This document shows, piece after piece, positions 1 through 8,762 of a stretch of DNA of 37,013 nt. Every line of letters starts with the position of its first letter. Position 1 is the stretch's first letter. The DNA is taken from positions 1 to 37,013 of the forward strand of contig JAEPON010000012.1 of NCBI GenBank assembly GCA_017642895.1, written 5' to 3'. The notes under the pieces were generated by a model that saw only the letters and a list, made by a program, of their open reading frames with translations, made no database searches and had not been told where the DNA came from. Source of the DNA: Roseitalea sp. Lineage in GTDB: Bacteria; Pseudomonadota; Alphaproteobacteria; Rhizobiales; Rhizobiaceae. Position numbers and translations under genes: made by a program.

Positions 1-114
1 CATCGCAGCCTGATGCAGCGCGTCCACCCCGATCTCGGCGGCAGTTCCTTTTTGGCGCAGCGGATTAACGAGGCGAAGGATTTTCTGTTGCGGCTTCATG
101 GCGAGCGGTCCTGA
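1..114 (+). CDS. DnaJ (J)-domain protein, C-terminal fragment
   Basis: Only the last 37 codons are inside the window; the 5' part lies before base 1. The translation contains an HPD tripeptide at residues 9-11 of the fragment, followed by a Gly-Gly and then an Asn-Glu-Ala-Lys-Asp stretch near the C-terminus. This is the pattern of the end of a J domain, where HPD is the loop that stimulates Hsp70 (DnaK) ATPase. Because the protein stops about 27 residues after HPD, the J domain is at the extreme C-terminus, as in small Tim14-like or membrane-anchored J proteins of alphaproteobacteria. It ends in TGA at 112-114, and the convergent carboxypeptidase ends 40 bases later. The N-terminal architecture is unknown. 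Confidence 0.75.
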   Translation, partial: HRSLMQRVHPDLGGSSFLAQRINEAKDFLLRLHGERS

Positions 115-153
115 TACGCGGATACAAAAACGGGACGGCGAGGGGTCGCAAGA

Positions 154-1458
154 CTAGTTCTGGTAGGCCAGGCACGAATAATTGTGCCCCTCAAGGGCCG
201 AGCAGGCGTTCCAGGCCTGTGATTTTGAGGCAAAGCCGGCAAAGCGCGCCCTGTGATAGGTGACACCGCTCTTGACGAACTGCTCCACGAACGGCTCACG
301 CGAACCCAGAATGCCCGGTGCACGTGCCTGCGCGGTGCGCAGGTAATCGACGGCCTCGGTCTGCGTTTCGAGCGCGGCGATCTGGATCACCCAGCCCGAC
401 CGGGTCTCGGCCGTTGCCGTGACGATCGGATCGACGCTGGCGCGCGGCTGCGGCGCCGGCGCATAGGCAGCAACCGCTGTCGCAGGTGCGGCTTCCGCCG
501 AACGGTCGGTGAAGGCCGGGATCGGCAGACGGCTCAGCGGGATCGATGCGATGGTTGCCCCTTGAACGGCAAAACTGGTCGAGCCGTTGCGGGCGATCAG
601 CGGGCCGCGATCGCGGCGTGACGCCTTGGGAAAATACTGGGCGACCAGCTTTTCCATCTGGGCGTTGCGCGAGGCACCGGTGCGGCCGCCCATCACCACG
701 GCGACGATCGAGCGGCCATTGTGGTTGACCGACGTCACCAGGTTGAAGCCGGACGCGCGGATGTAGCCGGTCTTGATGCCGTCAACGCCGCGCACGCGGC
801 CCAGAAGCCGGTTGTGGTTGCGGTGGGTGACGCCCGCATAGCGGAACGAGCGCGTCGAAAACATGTCGAACTGGCGCGGGAAGTGCTCCTGCAGGGCGAT
901 GCCGAGGCGCGCCATGTCGCGCGCCGTGGTCACCTGGCGCGAATTGGGCAGGCCCGACGCGTTGCGGAATGTGGTTGAGCGCATACCAAGCTGGCGTGCC
1001 TTGCGCGTCATCATCTGCGCGAATTCGCTTTCCGTGCCGCCCAGATGCTCGGCGACGGCTGCGGCGACATCATTGGCCGACTTGGTGATCAGCGCCTTGA
1101 TGGCGTTTTCCGCCGTGATCGTGCCGCCAACGCGGATGCCGAGCTTGGATGGCACCATCGAGGCGGCATGGCGCGAGATGCGGATCGGCGTGTTCGGCCG
1201 CAGCTTTCCCTGCTCCATGGCCTCGAACATCATGTAGACCGTCATCATCTTGGTCAGCGAGGCGGGAAAGCGCTGGCTGTCGGCGCGATAGGCGTAAAGC
1301 GTTTCGCCGGTGTTGGCGTCGATGACCACGCCGGCATATTTGGGGTTGGCCTTGGCCGGCGAGGGCGCAGCGGCCACAACGCAAAAGGCGATCAGGGCAA
1401 GGGCGACAAGGCGGACAGGCGCAAACGCTGCAGGGGACGCGAAAGAAGACTGGAACAC
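154..1458 (-). CDS. D-alanyl-D-alanine carboxypeptidase with C-terminal SPOR domain
   Basis: 434 residues; a penicillin-binding protein of the S11 (DacA/DacC/DacF) family that trims the terminal D-Ala from peptidoglycan pentapeptides in the periplasm. Residues 1-37 form a signal peptide with a hydrophobic core and an Ala-Lys-Ala cleavage site. The three active-site motifs are present: SLTK at 67-70 (nucleophile Ser67, Lys70), SAN at 127-129 and KTG at 229-231. After a Pro/Ala-rich linker, residues about 353-432 look like a SPOR domain, which in other proteins binds denuded glycan at the division septum, so recruitment to the septum is likely. The start is GTG; I see no better in-frame start before the signal sequence and only a weak ribosome binding site. 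It is transcribed alone and diverges from the phasin gene. Confidence 0.9.
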   Translation of the reverse strand: MFQSSFASPAAFAPVRLVALALIAFCVVAAAPSPAKANPKYAGVVIDANTGETLYAYRADSQRFPASLTKMMTVYMMFEAMEQGKLRPNTPIRISRHAASMVPSKLGIRVGGTITAENAIKALITKSANDVAAAVAEHLGGTESEFAQMMTRKARQLGMRSTTFRNASGLPNSRQVTTARDMARLGIALQEHFPRQFDMFSTRSFRYAGVTHRNHNRLLGRVRGVDGIKTGYIRASGFNLVTSVNHNGRSIVAVVMGGRTGASRNAQMEKLVAQYFPKASRRDRGPLIARNGSTSFAVQGATIASIPLSRLPIPAFTDRSAEAAPATAVAAYAPAPQPRASVDPIVTATAETRSGWVIQIAALETQTEAVDYLRTAQARAPGILGSREPFVEQFVKSGVTYHRARFAGFASKSQAWNACSALEGHNYSCLAYQN

Positions 1459-1597
1459 GGGCGGGCACTCTCGTTACACGGGACGCACACGGCCGGACGG
1501 ACCGGCAAACTGGAGTGAAGCTACGCTGCCAGCGTTACCAATCGGTTTATGGTAACCGGTTCCTTGACCGGACCTGTACGATTTGTGTCGAAGTTTC

Positions 1598-1648
1598 TTT
1601 GTGCAATGCAAAAAAATTCTTGCATTTTTGTGCAGTGCACACTATACA
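1598..1648 (+). promoter_or_regulatory. Phasin promoter with two TGCA-N-TGCA operator repeats (PhaR-like)
   Basis: A good sigma-70 promoter is visible: TTGCAT at 1620-1625, a 17-base spacer, and TATACA at 1643-1648. Two direct copies of TTTGTGCARTGCA start at 1598 and 1627, 29 bases apart. Each holds the near-palindrome TGCA-N-TGCA. The second copy fills the spacer between the -35 and -10 boxes. PhaR repressors of Paracoccus and Rhodobacter bind TGC-rich sites at phasin promoters; assigning these repeats to PhaR is inference from that knowledge and from the downstream gene. Confidence 0.6.
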
Positions 1649-1712
1649 GGGTGCGAGGACGTCATCGCGTCAGATGCCGACCCGAGACCAATGCGAACCG
1701 ACAGGTGACACC

Positions 1713-2045
1713 ATGATGAAAGCATTCGAAGACCTGAGCAAATCCAACAAGGAAATGATGGACAGCTCGCTGAAAAGCTATGCAGCCATGACCAAGGGCA
1801 TGCAGGCCATCGCCACCGAAGCCACCGATTATTCGAAGGCTTCCTACGAAGCCGGCGCCGCTGCCTTTGAAAAGCTGGCCGCTTCCAAGTCGCTGGAAAA
1901 GGCAATGGAAGTTCAGACCGAATACGCCAAGTCGGCTTACGAAGGTCTGGTCGCGCAGGCCACCAAGATGGGTGAACTCTACACCGATCTGGCCAAGGAA
2001 GCCTACAAGCCCTTCGAAGGCATGGTTCCCGCAGCAACCAAGTAA
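1713..2045 (+). CDS. Phasin family protein
   Basis: 110 residues, no signal peptide, almost entirely predicted helix and rich in Ala, Lys, Glu and Met. The body from about residue 10 to 100 matches the Phasin_2-type pattern: repeated amphipathic helix with Tyr at regular intervals (SKASYEAG, EYAKSAYEGL, ELYTDLAKEAYKPFE). Phasins coat polyhydroxyalkanoate granules or act as small helical chaperone-like proteins. The reading frame is open further upstream, but the start chosen is the first of two adjacent ATG codons, preceded by AGGTGA six bases upstream and lying about 65 bases after the promoter. No PHA synthase or depolymerase gene is in the window, so the granule link rests on the family and on the PhaR-like operator. 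A hairpin terminator follows, so the gene is monocistronic. Confidence 0.85.
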   Translation: MMKAFEDLSKSNKEMMDSSLKSYAAMTKGMQAIATEATDYSKASYEAGAAAFEKLAASKSLEKAMEVQTEYAKSAYEGLVAQATKMGELYTDLAKEAYKPFEGMVPAATK

Positions 2046-2091
2046 GCTGCAACGGAACTTGGCGCGCGTTTCAACGCAGCGCCGTGATCAG

Positions 2092-2120
2092 ACCCGCGTG
2101 CTTCGGCTCGCGGGTTTTTT
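2092..2120 (+). terminator. Rho-independent terminator of the phasin gene
   Basis: Perfect 7-bp outer stem (ACCCGCG/CGCGGGT), a T-T mismatch, an inner GC pair set and a TTCG tetraloop, followed directly by six T. It lies 47 bases after the phasin stop codon. Confidence 0.85.
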
Positions 2121-2173
2121 CGTTGCGGAACGCTCCAGGCGAAATCAGCAGCCCATTGACACCGATCTGTGTC

Positions 2174-2201
2174 TTGCGCCTCGGGGACGGGGACTTAAAA
2201 T
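2174..2201 (+). promoter_or_regulatory. Candidate promoter of clpS-clpA
   Basis: TTGCGC at 2174-2179, a 16-base spacer and TAAAAT at 2196-2201, about 75 bases upstream of clpS and downstream of the phasin terminator. The rest of 2121-2277 shows nothing else convincing; a TTGACA at 2156-2161 has no matching -10 box. Confidence 0.4.
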
Positions 2202-2277
2202 GCGCGCGATACGACCTAAATAATGCGGGGAATCGGAACCACCGGTTATTCCAGACGACCAATCGAAACCGGAGATC

Positions 2278-2679
2278 ATGGACAGCTTGCCGGATACCAG
2301 CAAACCACACGGCGTGCCCGCCCGCATGGGCATGTCGACGATCAGGGCCGCCGACGGCGACAATGACCGCGAAGGCGGCACGGGTCGCGGCACCTCGGTC
2401 ATCACCCGAACCGAACCCAAGACCAAGAAGCCGAGCCTTTACCGGGTGCTCCTGCTCAACGACGATTACACGCCGATGGAATTCGTCGTCCATGTGCTCG
2501 AACGCTTTTTCCAGAAAGACCGTGATCAGGCCACGCGCATCATGCTGCATGTGCACAATCACGGCGTCGGCGAATGCGGCGTCTATACCTATGAGGTCGC
2601 CGAGACCAAGGTGACCCAGGTGATGGATTTCGCCCGCCAGAACCAGCACCCCCTGCAGTGCGTGATGGAGAAGAAATAA
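2278..2679 (+). CDS. clpS: ATP-dependent Clp protease adaptor ClpS
   Basis: 133 residues. The folded ClpS core starts near residue 45 and contains the [10 protein letters not shown] motif, whose Asn-Asp-Asp and Met bind the N-terminal residue of N-end-rule substrates, and the HNHG segment about 30 residues later, whose His completes the pocket. ClpS docks on the ClpA N-domain and hands N-degron proteins to ClpAP. The N-terminal 40 or so residues are Gly/Asp-rich and probably disordered. The ATG at 2278 has GGAG only three bases upstream; ATG codons at 2326 and 2332 are alternative starts that would give a protein of more usual length. The stop codon overlaps the clpA start by one base (TAATG), so the two are translationally coupled. 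Confidence 0.95.
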   Translation: MDSLPDTSKPHGVPARMGMSTIRAADGDNDREGGTGRGTSVITRTEPKTKKPSLYRVLLLNDDYTPMEFVVHVLERFFQKDRDQATRIMLHVHNHGVGECGVYTYEVAETKVTQVMDFARQNQHPLQCVMEKK

Positions 2680-5195
2680 TGCCGGCCTTTACCCAGACCC
2701 TTGAACGCGCATTGCATCAGGCGCTGACCTTCGCAAACGAGCGCGAACACGAATATGCAACGCTCGAGCATCTGCTGCTCGCGCTGATTGACGACAAGGA
2801 TGCACGCGCCGTGCTCGATGCGTGCAATGTCGACATGGATGCGCTGCGCCGCACATTGTCGGACTATGTGGACAATGACCTGTCCAATCTGGTCACCGGC
2901 TATGACGAAGACGCCAAGCCGACTGCCGGCTTCCAGCGTGTCATCCAGCGTGCGGTGATCCATGTCCAGTCATCGGGCCGCGAGGAGGTGACCGGCGCCA
3001 ATGTGCTTGTCGCCATTTTCGCCGAGCGTGAGAGCCATGCCGCCTACTTCCTGCAAGAGCAGAACATGACCCGCTATGACGCGGTCAACTACATCGCCCA
3101 CGGCATCGCCAAGCGCCCCGGCGCGTCGGTCACCCGCACCCCCAACGGTGCCGATGACGAGAGCGAGACCAATCGGGCGGGCGAGGGCGAAGAGGGCGCA
3201 AAGAAGCAGGAAAGCGCGCTTGGCGCCTACTGCATCGACCTGAACGCCAAGGCCAAGGGCGGCAAGATCGATCCGCTGATCGGCCGCACCGACGAGATCA
3301 ACCGGACGATCCAGGTGCTGTGCCGGCGCTCCAAGAACAATCCGCTCTATGTCGGTGATCCCGGCGTCGGCAAGACGGCGATCGCCGAGGGCCTGGCCAA
3401 GCGCATCGTCGAGGGCGATGTGCCCGAAGTGCTGGCCGACGCCACCATCTTCTCGCTCGACATGGGCGCGCTGATCGCGGGCACGCGCTATCGTGGCGAT
3501 TTCGAGGAACGGCTGAAACAGGTCGTCAAGGAACTCGAAGAGTTTGACGGCGCGATCCTGTTCATCGACGAGATCCATACCGTCATCGGTGCCGGTGCGA
3601 CGTCCGGCGGGGCGATGGATGCCTCCAACCTGCTCAAGCCGGCGCTCTCCAACGGCGCCATCCGCTGCATCGGTTCGACCACCTACAAGGAGTTTCGCCA
3701 GTTCTTTGAAAAGGACCGCGCGCTGGTGCGCCGGTTCCAGAAGATCGACGTTGTCGAGCCGACGCTCGATGACGCGGTGGAGATCATGAAGGGCCTCAAG
3801 CCCTATTTCGAGGACTTCCACAAGGTCAAATATTCCGACGATGCGATCAAGTCGGCGGTCGAACTGTCGGCGCGCTACATCAACGACCGCAAACTGCCCG
3901 ACAAGGCGATCGACGTGGTCGACGAGACCGGTGCGCGGCAGATGCTGGTGCCGGCCAAAAAGCGCAAGAAGACCATCAATGTCCACGACATCGAGGAGAC
4001 GATCGCGACGATGGCGCGCATTCCGCCCAAGTCGGTCTCCAAGGATGACGAGAAGGTGCTTGCGAACCTTGAAAAGGAACTCAAGCGCGTCGTCTACGGT
4101 CAGGATCTGGCGATCGAGGCGCTGGCCTCGTCCATCAAGCTGGCCCGCGCCGGCCTGCGCGAGCCCGAAAAGCCGATCGGCGCCTATCTGTTCTCCGGCC
4201 CGACCGGCGTCGGCAAGACGGAAGTCGCCAAGCAGCTCGCAAGCTCGATGGGCGTCGAACTGCTGCGCTTCGACATGAGCGAATATATGGAGCGGCACAC
4301 CGTGTCGCGCCTGATCGGCGCGCCTCCGGGCTATGTCGGCTTCGACCAGGGCGGCCTTCTGACCGACGGCGTCGACCAGCATCCCCATTGCGTGCTGCTG
4401 CTCGATGAGATCGAAAAGGCTCATCCAGACCTGTTCAACATCCTGTTGCAGGTGATGGATCACGGCAAGCTGACAGACCATAACGGCAAGCAGATCGATT
4501 TCCGCAATGTCATCCTGATCATGACGACCAATGCGGGCGCTGCCGAAATGACCAAGAACGCGATCGGCTTCGGCTCGTCGCGGCGCGAGGGCGACGACAT
4601 AGAGGCGATCAACCGCCTGTTCACGCCCGAATTCCGCAACCGTCTGGATGCGATCATCCCGTTCGGCCCGTTGCCGGTGCCGGTGATCCACAAGGTGGTG
4701 CAGAAGTTCGTCATGCAGCTCGAGGCGCAACTGTCCGAGCGCGGTGTCACCTTCGACCTCGACAAGGCGTCCGTCGCCTGGCTGGCCGACAAGGGCTATG
4801 ACGAGCGCATGGGCGCGCGGCCGCTCGGCCGGGTGATCCAGGAGCAGATCAAGAAGCCGCTGGCGGACGAAGTGCTGTTCGGCAAGCTCAAGACCGGCGG
4901 CACGGTCAAGGTGACCGTCGCCAAGGACGAACTGGGCGAGGAAAAACTCCATCTGGAGGCCGTCGCCGACGAGGTGCCGGTGCAGCCCAAGCGGGAGACC
5001 CCGGCCAAGCGCAAGCCGCGGGCCAAGGCCAAGACCGCGACGGCCAAGGCGAAGCCCGCATCGAAGAAACCGCCGGCCCAAGGCGATGGCGGCGACTCCG
5101 ATGGCGGCAACTCCGATGCGGCGCCCGACAAGGGCGGCGACACTGGTGGCGCGAAGGCGTCCCGCTCCGCCGTGCCCCGCGTGCCGCGCAAATAA
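2679..5195 (+). CDS. clpA: ATP-dependent Clp protease ATP-binding subunit ClpA
   Basis: 838 residues; the unfoldase of the cytoplasmic ClpAP protease. Order: Clp N-domain (about 1-145), linker, first AAA+ module with Walker A GDPGVGKT at 226-233 and Walker B Asp-Glu at 297-298, second AAA+ module with Walker A GPTGVGKT at 507-514 and Walker B Asp-Glu at 576-577. IGF at 629-631 is the ClpP-docking loop expected in ClpA. The start at 2679 was chosen because GGAG lies eight bases upstream and the ATG overlaps the clpS stop; a longer open frame upstream lies inside clpS. From about residue 760 there is an Ala/Lys/Pro then Gly/Asp-rich tail of roughly 75 residues that E. coli ClpA (758 residues) lacks. 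No clpP is in the window. Confidence 0.96.
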   Translation: MPAFTQTLERALHQALTFANEREHEYATLEHLLLALIDDKDARAVLDACNVDMDALRRTLSDYVDNDLSNLVTGYDEDAKPTAGFQRVIQRAVIHVQSSGREEVTGANVLVAIFAERESHAAYFLQEQNMTRYDAVNYIAHGIAKRPGASVTRTPNGADDESETNRAGEGEEGAKKQESALGAYCIDLNAKAKGGKIDPLIGRTDEINRTIQVLCRRSKNNPLYVGDPGVGKTAIAEGLAKRIVEGDVPEVLADATIFSLDMGALIAGTRYRGDFEERLKQVVKELEEFDGAILFIDEIHTVIGAGATSGGAMDASNLLKPALSNGAIRCIGSTTYKEFRQFFEKDRALVRRFQKIDVVEPTLDDAVEIMKGLKPYFEDFHKVKYSDDAIKSAVELSARYINDRKLPDKAIDVVDETGARQMLVPAKKRKKTINVHDIEETIATMARIPPKSVSKDDEKVLANLEKELKRVVYGQDLAIEALASSIKLARAGLREPEKPIGAYLFSGPTGVGKTEVAKQLASSMGVELLRFDMSEYMERHTVSRLIGAPPGYVGFDQGGLLTDGVDQHPHCVLLLDEIEKAHPDLFNILLQVMDHGKLTDHNGKQIDFRNVILIMTTNAGAAEMTKNAIGFGSSRREGDDIEAINRLFTPEFRNRLDAIIPFGPLPVPVIHKVVQKFVMQLEAQLSERGVTFDLDKASVAWLADKGYDERMGARPLGRVIQEQIKKPLADEVLFGKLKTGGTVKVTVAKDELGEEKLHLEAVADEVPVQPKRETPAKRKPRAKAKTATAKAKPASKKPPAQGDGGDSDGGNSDAAPDKGGDTGGAKASRSAVPRVPRK

Positions 5196-5219
5196 CAGCC
5201 GGTGATACCGGTTTCGGAA

Positions 5220-5245
5220 AACCCGCCGTCCGGCGGGTTTTCTTT
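5220..5245 (+). terminator. Rho-independent terminator of clpS-clpA
   Basis: Near-perfect hairpin AACCCGCCG/CGGCGGGTT (9-bp arms, 2-base gap) followed by TTCTTTT, starting 24 bases after the clpA stop. Confidence 0.8.
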
Positions 5246-5331
5246 TGCGTCGATATGATCGTTCGGCGCCGCGAACGGTTCGGGTGAGGTTCCGGCTCGT
5301 CGCCCGCGCTGATCCGTGCTAGCGCGATGCG

Positions 5332-6090
5332 ATGACCGAGAACGTCGTTCCCGACCAGGATGAACCGACTGCCAGTGGCGGCTTCTGGTACTGGTACGGG
5401 CGCGGCATGCGCGAGGTCTTCTCGCTGCCCGCCCTGATGCTGATGACGGCGTTTGTCGGCTTTGCAGGCTTTGCGCGCGAGGCGGGTCTGCCAGCCGGGC
5501 AGGTCGTGCTGATGACGCTGATGATCTGGGCACTGCCGGCCAAGTTCGTTCTGGCCGCTGCCATCCAGTCCGGCGCCTCGCTGGCCGCCGCCTTCATCGC
5601 TGTCACCCTGTCGTCGGCCCGGCTGATGCCGATGGTCGTCTCGATCGTGCCGGAAATGCGCACCAAGGATACGCGCACCTGGGTGCTTGTCCTCCTGTCG
5701 CATTTTGTCGCCATCACCGCATGGGTCATTGCGATGGACAGGTTCCGCACCGTGCCGCGTGCGTGGCGGACCACTTTCTTTGCCGGCCTCGGCTGCACAC
5801 TGACGCTTGGCAACACCGCCCTTGTCGGCGTCGTTTACGGGCTGGCGCCCAGCCTTCCGGCGGAAGTGCTCGGCGCGCTGTTCTTTCTGACGCCGGTCTA
5901 TTTCCTGTGTTCTCTTTGGGGATCGGCGCGCGAGCCGTCAGGCCAGTTGGCGATGGTGTTCGGCCTGCTGCTCGGACCCGTCTTCTATCTGCTCGTGCCC
6001 GGTGTCAGCCTGCTGGTGACGGGTGCCGTGGCGGGCGTTGCAGCCTATGGGGCAGGGCGGTTTGCGCGGTGGTGGGCCAACCGCACATGA
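5332..6090 (+). CDS. AzlC family amino-acid exporter, large subunit
   Basis: 252 residues with a polar N-terminus of about 25 residues and then seven or eight hydrophobic segments. The first of them carries the acidic and Gly-rich pattern typical of AzlC (residues about 28-60), and the whole has the usual family length. AzlC with its small partner AzlD forms an inner-membrane exporter; the Bacillus pair confers resistance to the leucine analogue 4-azaleucine, and the family is assigned to branched-chain amino-acid efflux. Its stop overlaps the start of the AzlD gene by four bases (ATGA), the standard arrangement for this pair. Substrate is inferred from the family only. The ribosome binding site is weak. 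Confidence 0.88.
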   Translation: MTENVVPDQDEPTASGGFWYWYGRGMREVFSLPALMLMTAFVGFAGFAREAGLPAGQVVLMTLMIWALPAKFVLAAAIQSGASLAAAFIAVTLSSARLMPMVVSIVPEMRTKDTRTWVLVLLSHFVAITAWVIAMDRFRTVPRAWRTTFFAGLGCTLTLGNTALVGVVYGLAPSLPAEVLGALFFLTPVYFLCSLWGSAREPSGQLAMVFGLLLGPVFYLLVPGVSLLVTGAVAGVAAYGAGRFARWWANRT

Positions 6091-6440
6091 GCTATCAATC
6101 GATCGATGCGCTGTGGTGGCAGATCGGCTTCATCCTGATCGGCGGATGGATCGCGACGGACCTGTGGCGCGTGATGGGCGTGCTTCTCGGCAACCGGATC
6201 CGCGAAAGCTCCGAAGTGCTGGTTTTCGTGCGGGCCGTGGCCACCGCGCTCGTTGCCGCGGTCATCGCCCAACTGATCGTCTTTCCCAGCGGTGCGCTCG
6301 CCGAACAGACAACACTGCTGCTTCGCGTGATCGCGGCAACAGCCGGCTTTGCGGCCTATCTGGCTCTGGGGCGCCGCGTCGCCGTGGGCGTGTTCACGGC
6401 CCTTGGCGTTCTGGGGTTCGGGATGGCGCTTGGTCTCTGA
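6087..6440 (+). CDS. AzlD family amino-acid exporter, small subunit
   Basis: 117 residues, four predicted membrane segments and almost no soluble part. It starts at the ATG that overlaps the AzlC stop, so translation is coupled. AzlD proteins are about 100-120 residues and are the obligate partner of AzlC. A Gly-Asn-Arg-Ile-Arg-Glu stretch after the first long membrane segment (about residues 35-42) is the loop with a conserved Arg seen in the family. It converges on the DEAD-box helicase gene with only nine bases between the two stop codons and no visible terminator. Confidence 0.85.
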   Translation: MSYQSIDALWWQIGFILIGGWIATDLWRVMGVLLGNRIRESSEVLVFVRAVATALVAAVIAQLIVFPSGALAEQTTLLLRVIAATAGFAAYLALGRRVAVGVFTALGVLGFGMALGL

Positions 6441-6449
6441 CCGGCCGCG

Positions 6450-7889
6450 TCAGCGGCCGATCATCATGAAGGCGGGAATGTCGTCGCCGAAGCCGACCGG
6501 CGCATCGCCGCGTTCGGATTTGCCGCGCGATCGCGACCGTCCGCGCTTGTCGCCCTTGCCGGCATCATCGTCATTGGCCGCCGCGGCGGGCCGCGCTTCG
6601 GTTTCGGGCTTGGCGGGCGCTGTGGCATCGGACAGCTCGTCGACGGCCTTGGCGCGCTTGCGATTGTCGTCCTTGATCTTGTCGCGGCGCGGCTTGCGAT
6701 CCCGCCCGCGCCCGCGCGCCGGACGTGCCTCGTCTTCCTCGCCATCGGCCTCGGCGGGCGCGGTGATGCCGTCCACATAGTCGAGCGATTTGTCGATCAG
6801 CTTTTCAACAGACTCCAGATATTTCATCGTCGACCGGTCGACCAGCGTGAACGCCTTGCCCGTTCGCCCGGCGCGGCCCGTCCGCCCGATGCGGTGCACA
6901 TAATCCTCGGCATGGATCGGCACGTCGAAATTGAACACATGGCTGACATCGGGAATGTCGAGCCCGCGCGCGGCGACGTCGGATGCCACCAGAAGCTGGA
7001 TCTTGTTGTTGCGGAACCCGTCCAGCATCTGCGTGCGCGAATGCTGGTCCATGTCGCCATGCAGCGCGCCGACCGAAAAGCCGTGCTTGTCGAGCGACCG
7101 GAACAGCGTCGCCACATCGCGCTTGCGGTTGCAGAATATGATGCCGTTCTTGATGTCGTCCTGGGCGCGCAGAAGATCGCGCAGCGCGGCGCGCTTTTCG
7201 AAATCCTTCGATCCGGTCTTCAGAAGCTTCTGTTCGACGGTCGAGGCCGTCGAGGATGCCTTGGCCACCTCGATGCGCACCGGCGCCGACAGGAACTTGT
7301 CGGCGAGGCTGGCGATCTCCGGCGGCATGGTGGCCGAAAAGAAAAGGGTCTGGCGGGTGAACGGGATGAGGCCGGCGATCCGCTCAATGTCGGGAATAAA
7401 GCCCATATCAAGCATCCGGTCCGCTTCGTCGATCACCAGAATATCGACGCCGTTGAGCAGGAGCTTGCCGCGCTCGGTGTGGTCGAGCAGGCGTCCGGGT
7501 GTGGCGATCAGAACGTCGGCGCCGCGCTCCAGCTTTCGGTCCTGATCTTCGAACGACACGCCGCCGATCAGAAGCGCCACCGACAGCTTGTGGTTGGCGC
7601 CATATTTCTGGAAGTTCTCGTCCACTTGCGCGGCCAGTTCGCGCGTCGGCTCCAAAATCAGCGTGCGCGGCATGCGCGCACGGGCACGCCCGCGCTCGAG
7701 GCGGGTGATCATCGGCAGAACGAATGAGGCGGTCTTGCCTGTGCCGGTCTGGGCGATGCCGAGCACATCCTTGCCGGCGACCACGTGCGGGATCGCCTGT
7801 TCCTGAATGGGCGTGGGCTCTGTGTAGCCGGCGTCCTCGACGGCCTTGATCACCTTGGGTGACAAGGGAAGTTCGGCAAATGCGACCAA
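6450..7889 (-). CDS. DEAD-box ATP-dependent RNA helicase, RhlE type
   Basis: 479 residues if started at TTG 7889. All helicase motifs are present in order: Q motif TPIQEQ, motif I AQTGTGKT, Ia PTRELAAQ, DEAD in VIDEADRML, SAT, and HRIGRTGRAG near the end of the second RecA domain. After the core a charged Arg/Lys/Asp/Glu-rich tail of about 100 residues follows, as in rhizobial RhlE-like proteins that act in ribosome assembly or RNA turnover in the cytoplasm. The frame is open to an ATG at 8006, but those 39 extra residues look random and a promoter-like TTGACA lies inside them. TTG 7889 has GGA eight bases upstream and gives a protein starting MVAFAELPLSP, the normal N-terminus of this family. 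Confidence 0.9.
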   Translation of the reverse strand: MVAFAELPLSPKVIKAVEDAGYTEPTPIQEQAIPHVVAGKDVLGIAQTGTGKTASFVLPMITRLERGRARARMPRTLILEPTRELAAQVDENFQKYGANHKLSVALLIGGVSFEDQDRKLERGADVLIATPGRLLDHTERGKLLLNGVDILVIDEADRMLDMGFIPDIERIAGLIPFTRQTLFFSATMPPEIASLADKFLSAPVRIEVAKASSTASTVEQKLLKTGSKDFEKRAALRDLLRAQDDIKNGIIFCNRKRDVATLFRSLDKHGFSVGALHGDMDQHSRTQMLDGFRNNKIQLLVASDVAARGLDIPDVSHVFNFDVPIHAEDYVHRIGRTGRAGRTGKAFTLVDRSTMKYLESVEKLIDKSLDYVDGITAPAEADGEEDEARPARGRGRDRKPRRDKIKDDNRKRAKAVDELSDATAPAKPETEARPAAAANDDDAGKGDKRGRSRSRGKSERGDAPVGFGDDIPAFMMIGR

Positions 7890-7952
7890 AAGTAATATCC
7901 GTTGGGTTTTGAGGTTTGCGCCATGCCCCGCTCGGGCAGCGCTCCTGCGCCG

Positions 7953-7981
7953 CCGATAGGCAAAAGCCGGCGCAATGTCAA
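7953..7981 (-). promoter_or_regulatory. Candidate promoter of the DEAD-box helicase gene
   Basis: On the minus strand, TTGACA (7981-7976), 17 bases, then TATCGG (7958-7953). The -35 box is perfect and the -10 box weak. Its position downstream of the ATG at 8006 supports the shorter protein starting at TTG 7889. The rest of the 285-base divergent gap up to the fasciclin gene shows no clear further site. Confidence 0.4.
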
Positions 7982-8174
7982 CCAGAACCCCCGGAATCAA
8001 AGGCATTCGGGCCGCTTATGGCGGCAATTGTGACATGGAAGCCCCGGCCTGTTCAAAGCCGCATCGCCGCTTTCACCCCAGGCGGCAAGAACCAATGGAT
8101 GGTTCAGGCGTAAAGGTGAGAGAGCCGCGCATCAATCGTGCGTCTCGTCATATCTCAAAACGGGAGACTATCGG

Positions 8175-8669
8175 ATGACCATCATTAAGACCGCCATCGC
8201 AGCCATTGCTGCATCGGGCATCATGACCGGCGCAGCGCTTGCCGGCGGCATGGGCGCCAAGGACATCGTCGACACCGCCGCAGCCAATGACGATTTCGAG
8301 ACGCTGGTCGCTGCCGTGCAGGCCGCAGGTCTGGTCGAAACGCTGAAGGGCGACGGACCGTTCACGGTCTTTGCGCCGACCGACGATGCCTTTGCGGCAA
8401 TCGGCACCACGGTCGAAGAGCTGCTCAAGCCCGAGAACAAAGACGCGCTGACCGCCGTCCTGACCTATCATGTCGTGCCGGGCAAGGTGATGTCGAGCGA
8501 CCTGACCGACGATGCGACCGTCGCAACCGTTCAGGGCCAGGACATCACGATCGATCTCGACAACGGCCCGATGATCAATGACGCCAACGTCGTGACCGCC
8601 GACATCGAAACCTCGAACGGCGTCATCCATGTCATCGACAAGGTGATCGTGCCCGAAGGCATCATGTAA
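8175..8669 (+). CDS. Secreted fasciclin (FAS1) domain protein
   Basis: 164 residues. Residues 1-23 are a signal peptide ending in Ala-Leu-Ala before a Gly-Gly. The rest is a single FAS1 domain with both hallmark boxes: the H1 region around [13 protein letters not shown] (about residues 60-72), the Tyr-His pair in LTYHVVPGK near residue 100, and the H2-like C-terminal [16 protein letters not shown]1 domains mediate adhesion or protein-protein contacts; small periplasmic or secreted single-domain versions are common in bacteria and poorly characterised. The ATG is preceded by GGGAG with eight bases between. It is a single gene closed by a strong terminator. Confidence 0.93.
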   Translation: MTIIKTAIAAIAASGIMTGAALAGGMGAKDIVDTAAANDDFETLVAAVQAAGLVETLKGDGPFTVFAPTDDAFAAIGTTVEELLKPENKDALTAVLTYHVVPGKVMSSDLTDDATVATVQGQDITIDLDNGPMINDANVVTADIETSNGVIHVIDKVIVPEGIM

Positions 8670-8709
8670 GCCTTGGCTGAGCGGCGACATCACGTCGCCG
8701 AAGCAAGAA

Positions 8710-8738
8710 CGCCGGACGGGCAACCGTCCGGCGTTTTT
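8710..8738 (+). terminator. Rho-independent terminator of the fasciclin gene
   Basis: Perfect 10-bp stem (CGCCGGACGG/CCGTCCGGCG) closed by a GCAA (GNRA) tetraloop and followed by five T. Confidence 0.9.
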
Positions 8739-8762
8739 CGTGGTCGGGCGGTTTGCAGCGGC

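Noticed and set aside
2156..2161. TTGACA as the -35 box of clpS
   Set aside because: No -10-like hexamer 16-18 bases downstream (CCTCGG instead).
2970..5081. 703-codon open frame antisense to clpA
   Set aside because: Shadow of a GC-rich coding strand; no domain, Arg/Leu/Gly-biased translation, and clpA is certain on the other strand.
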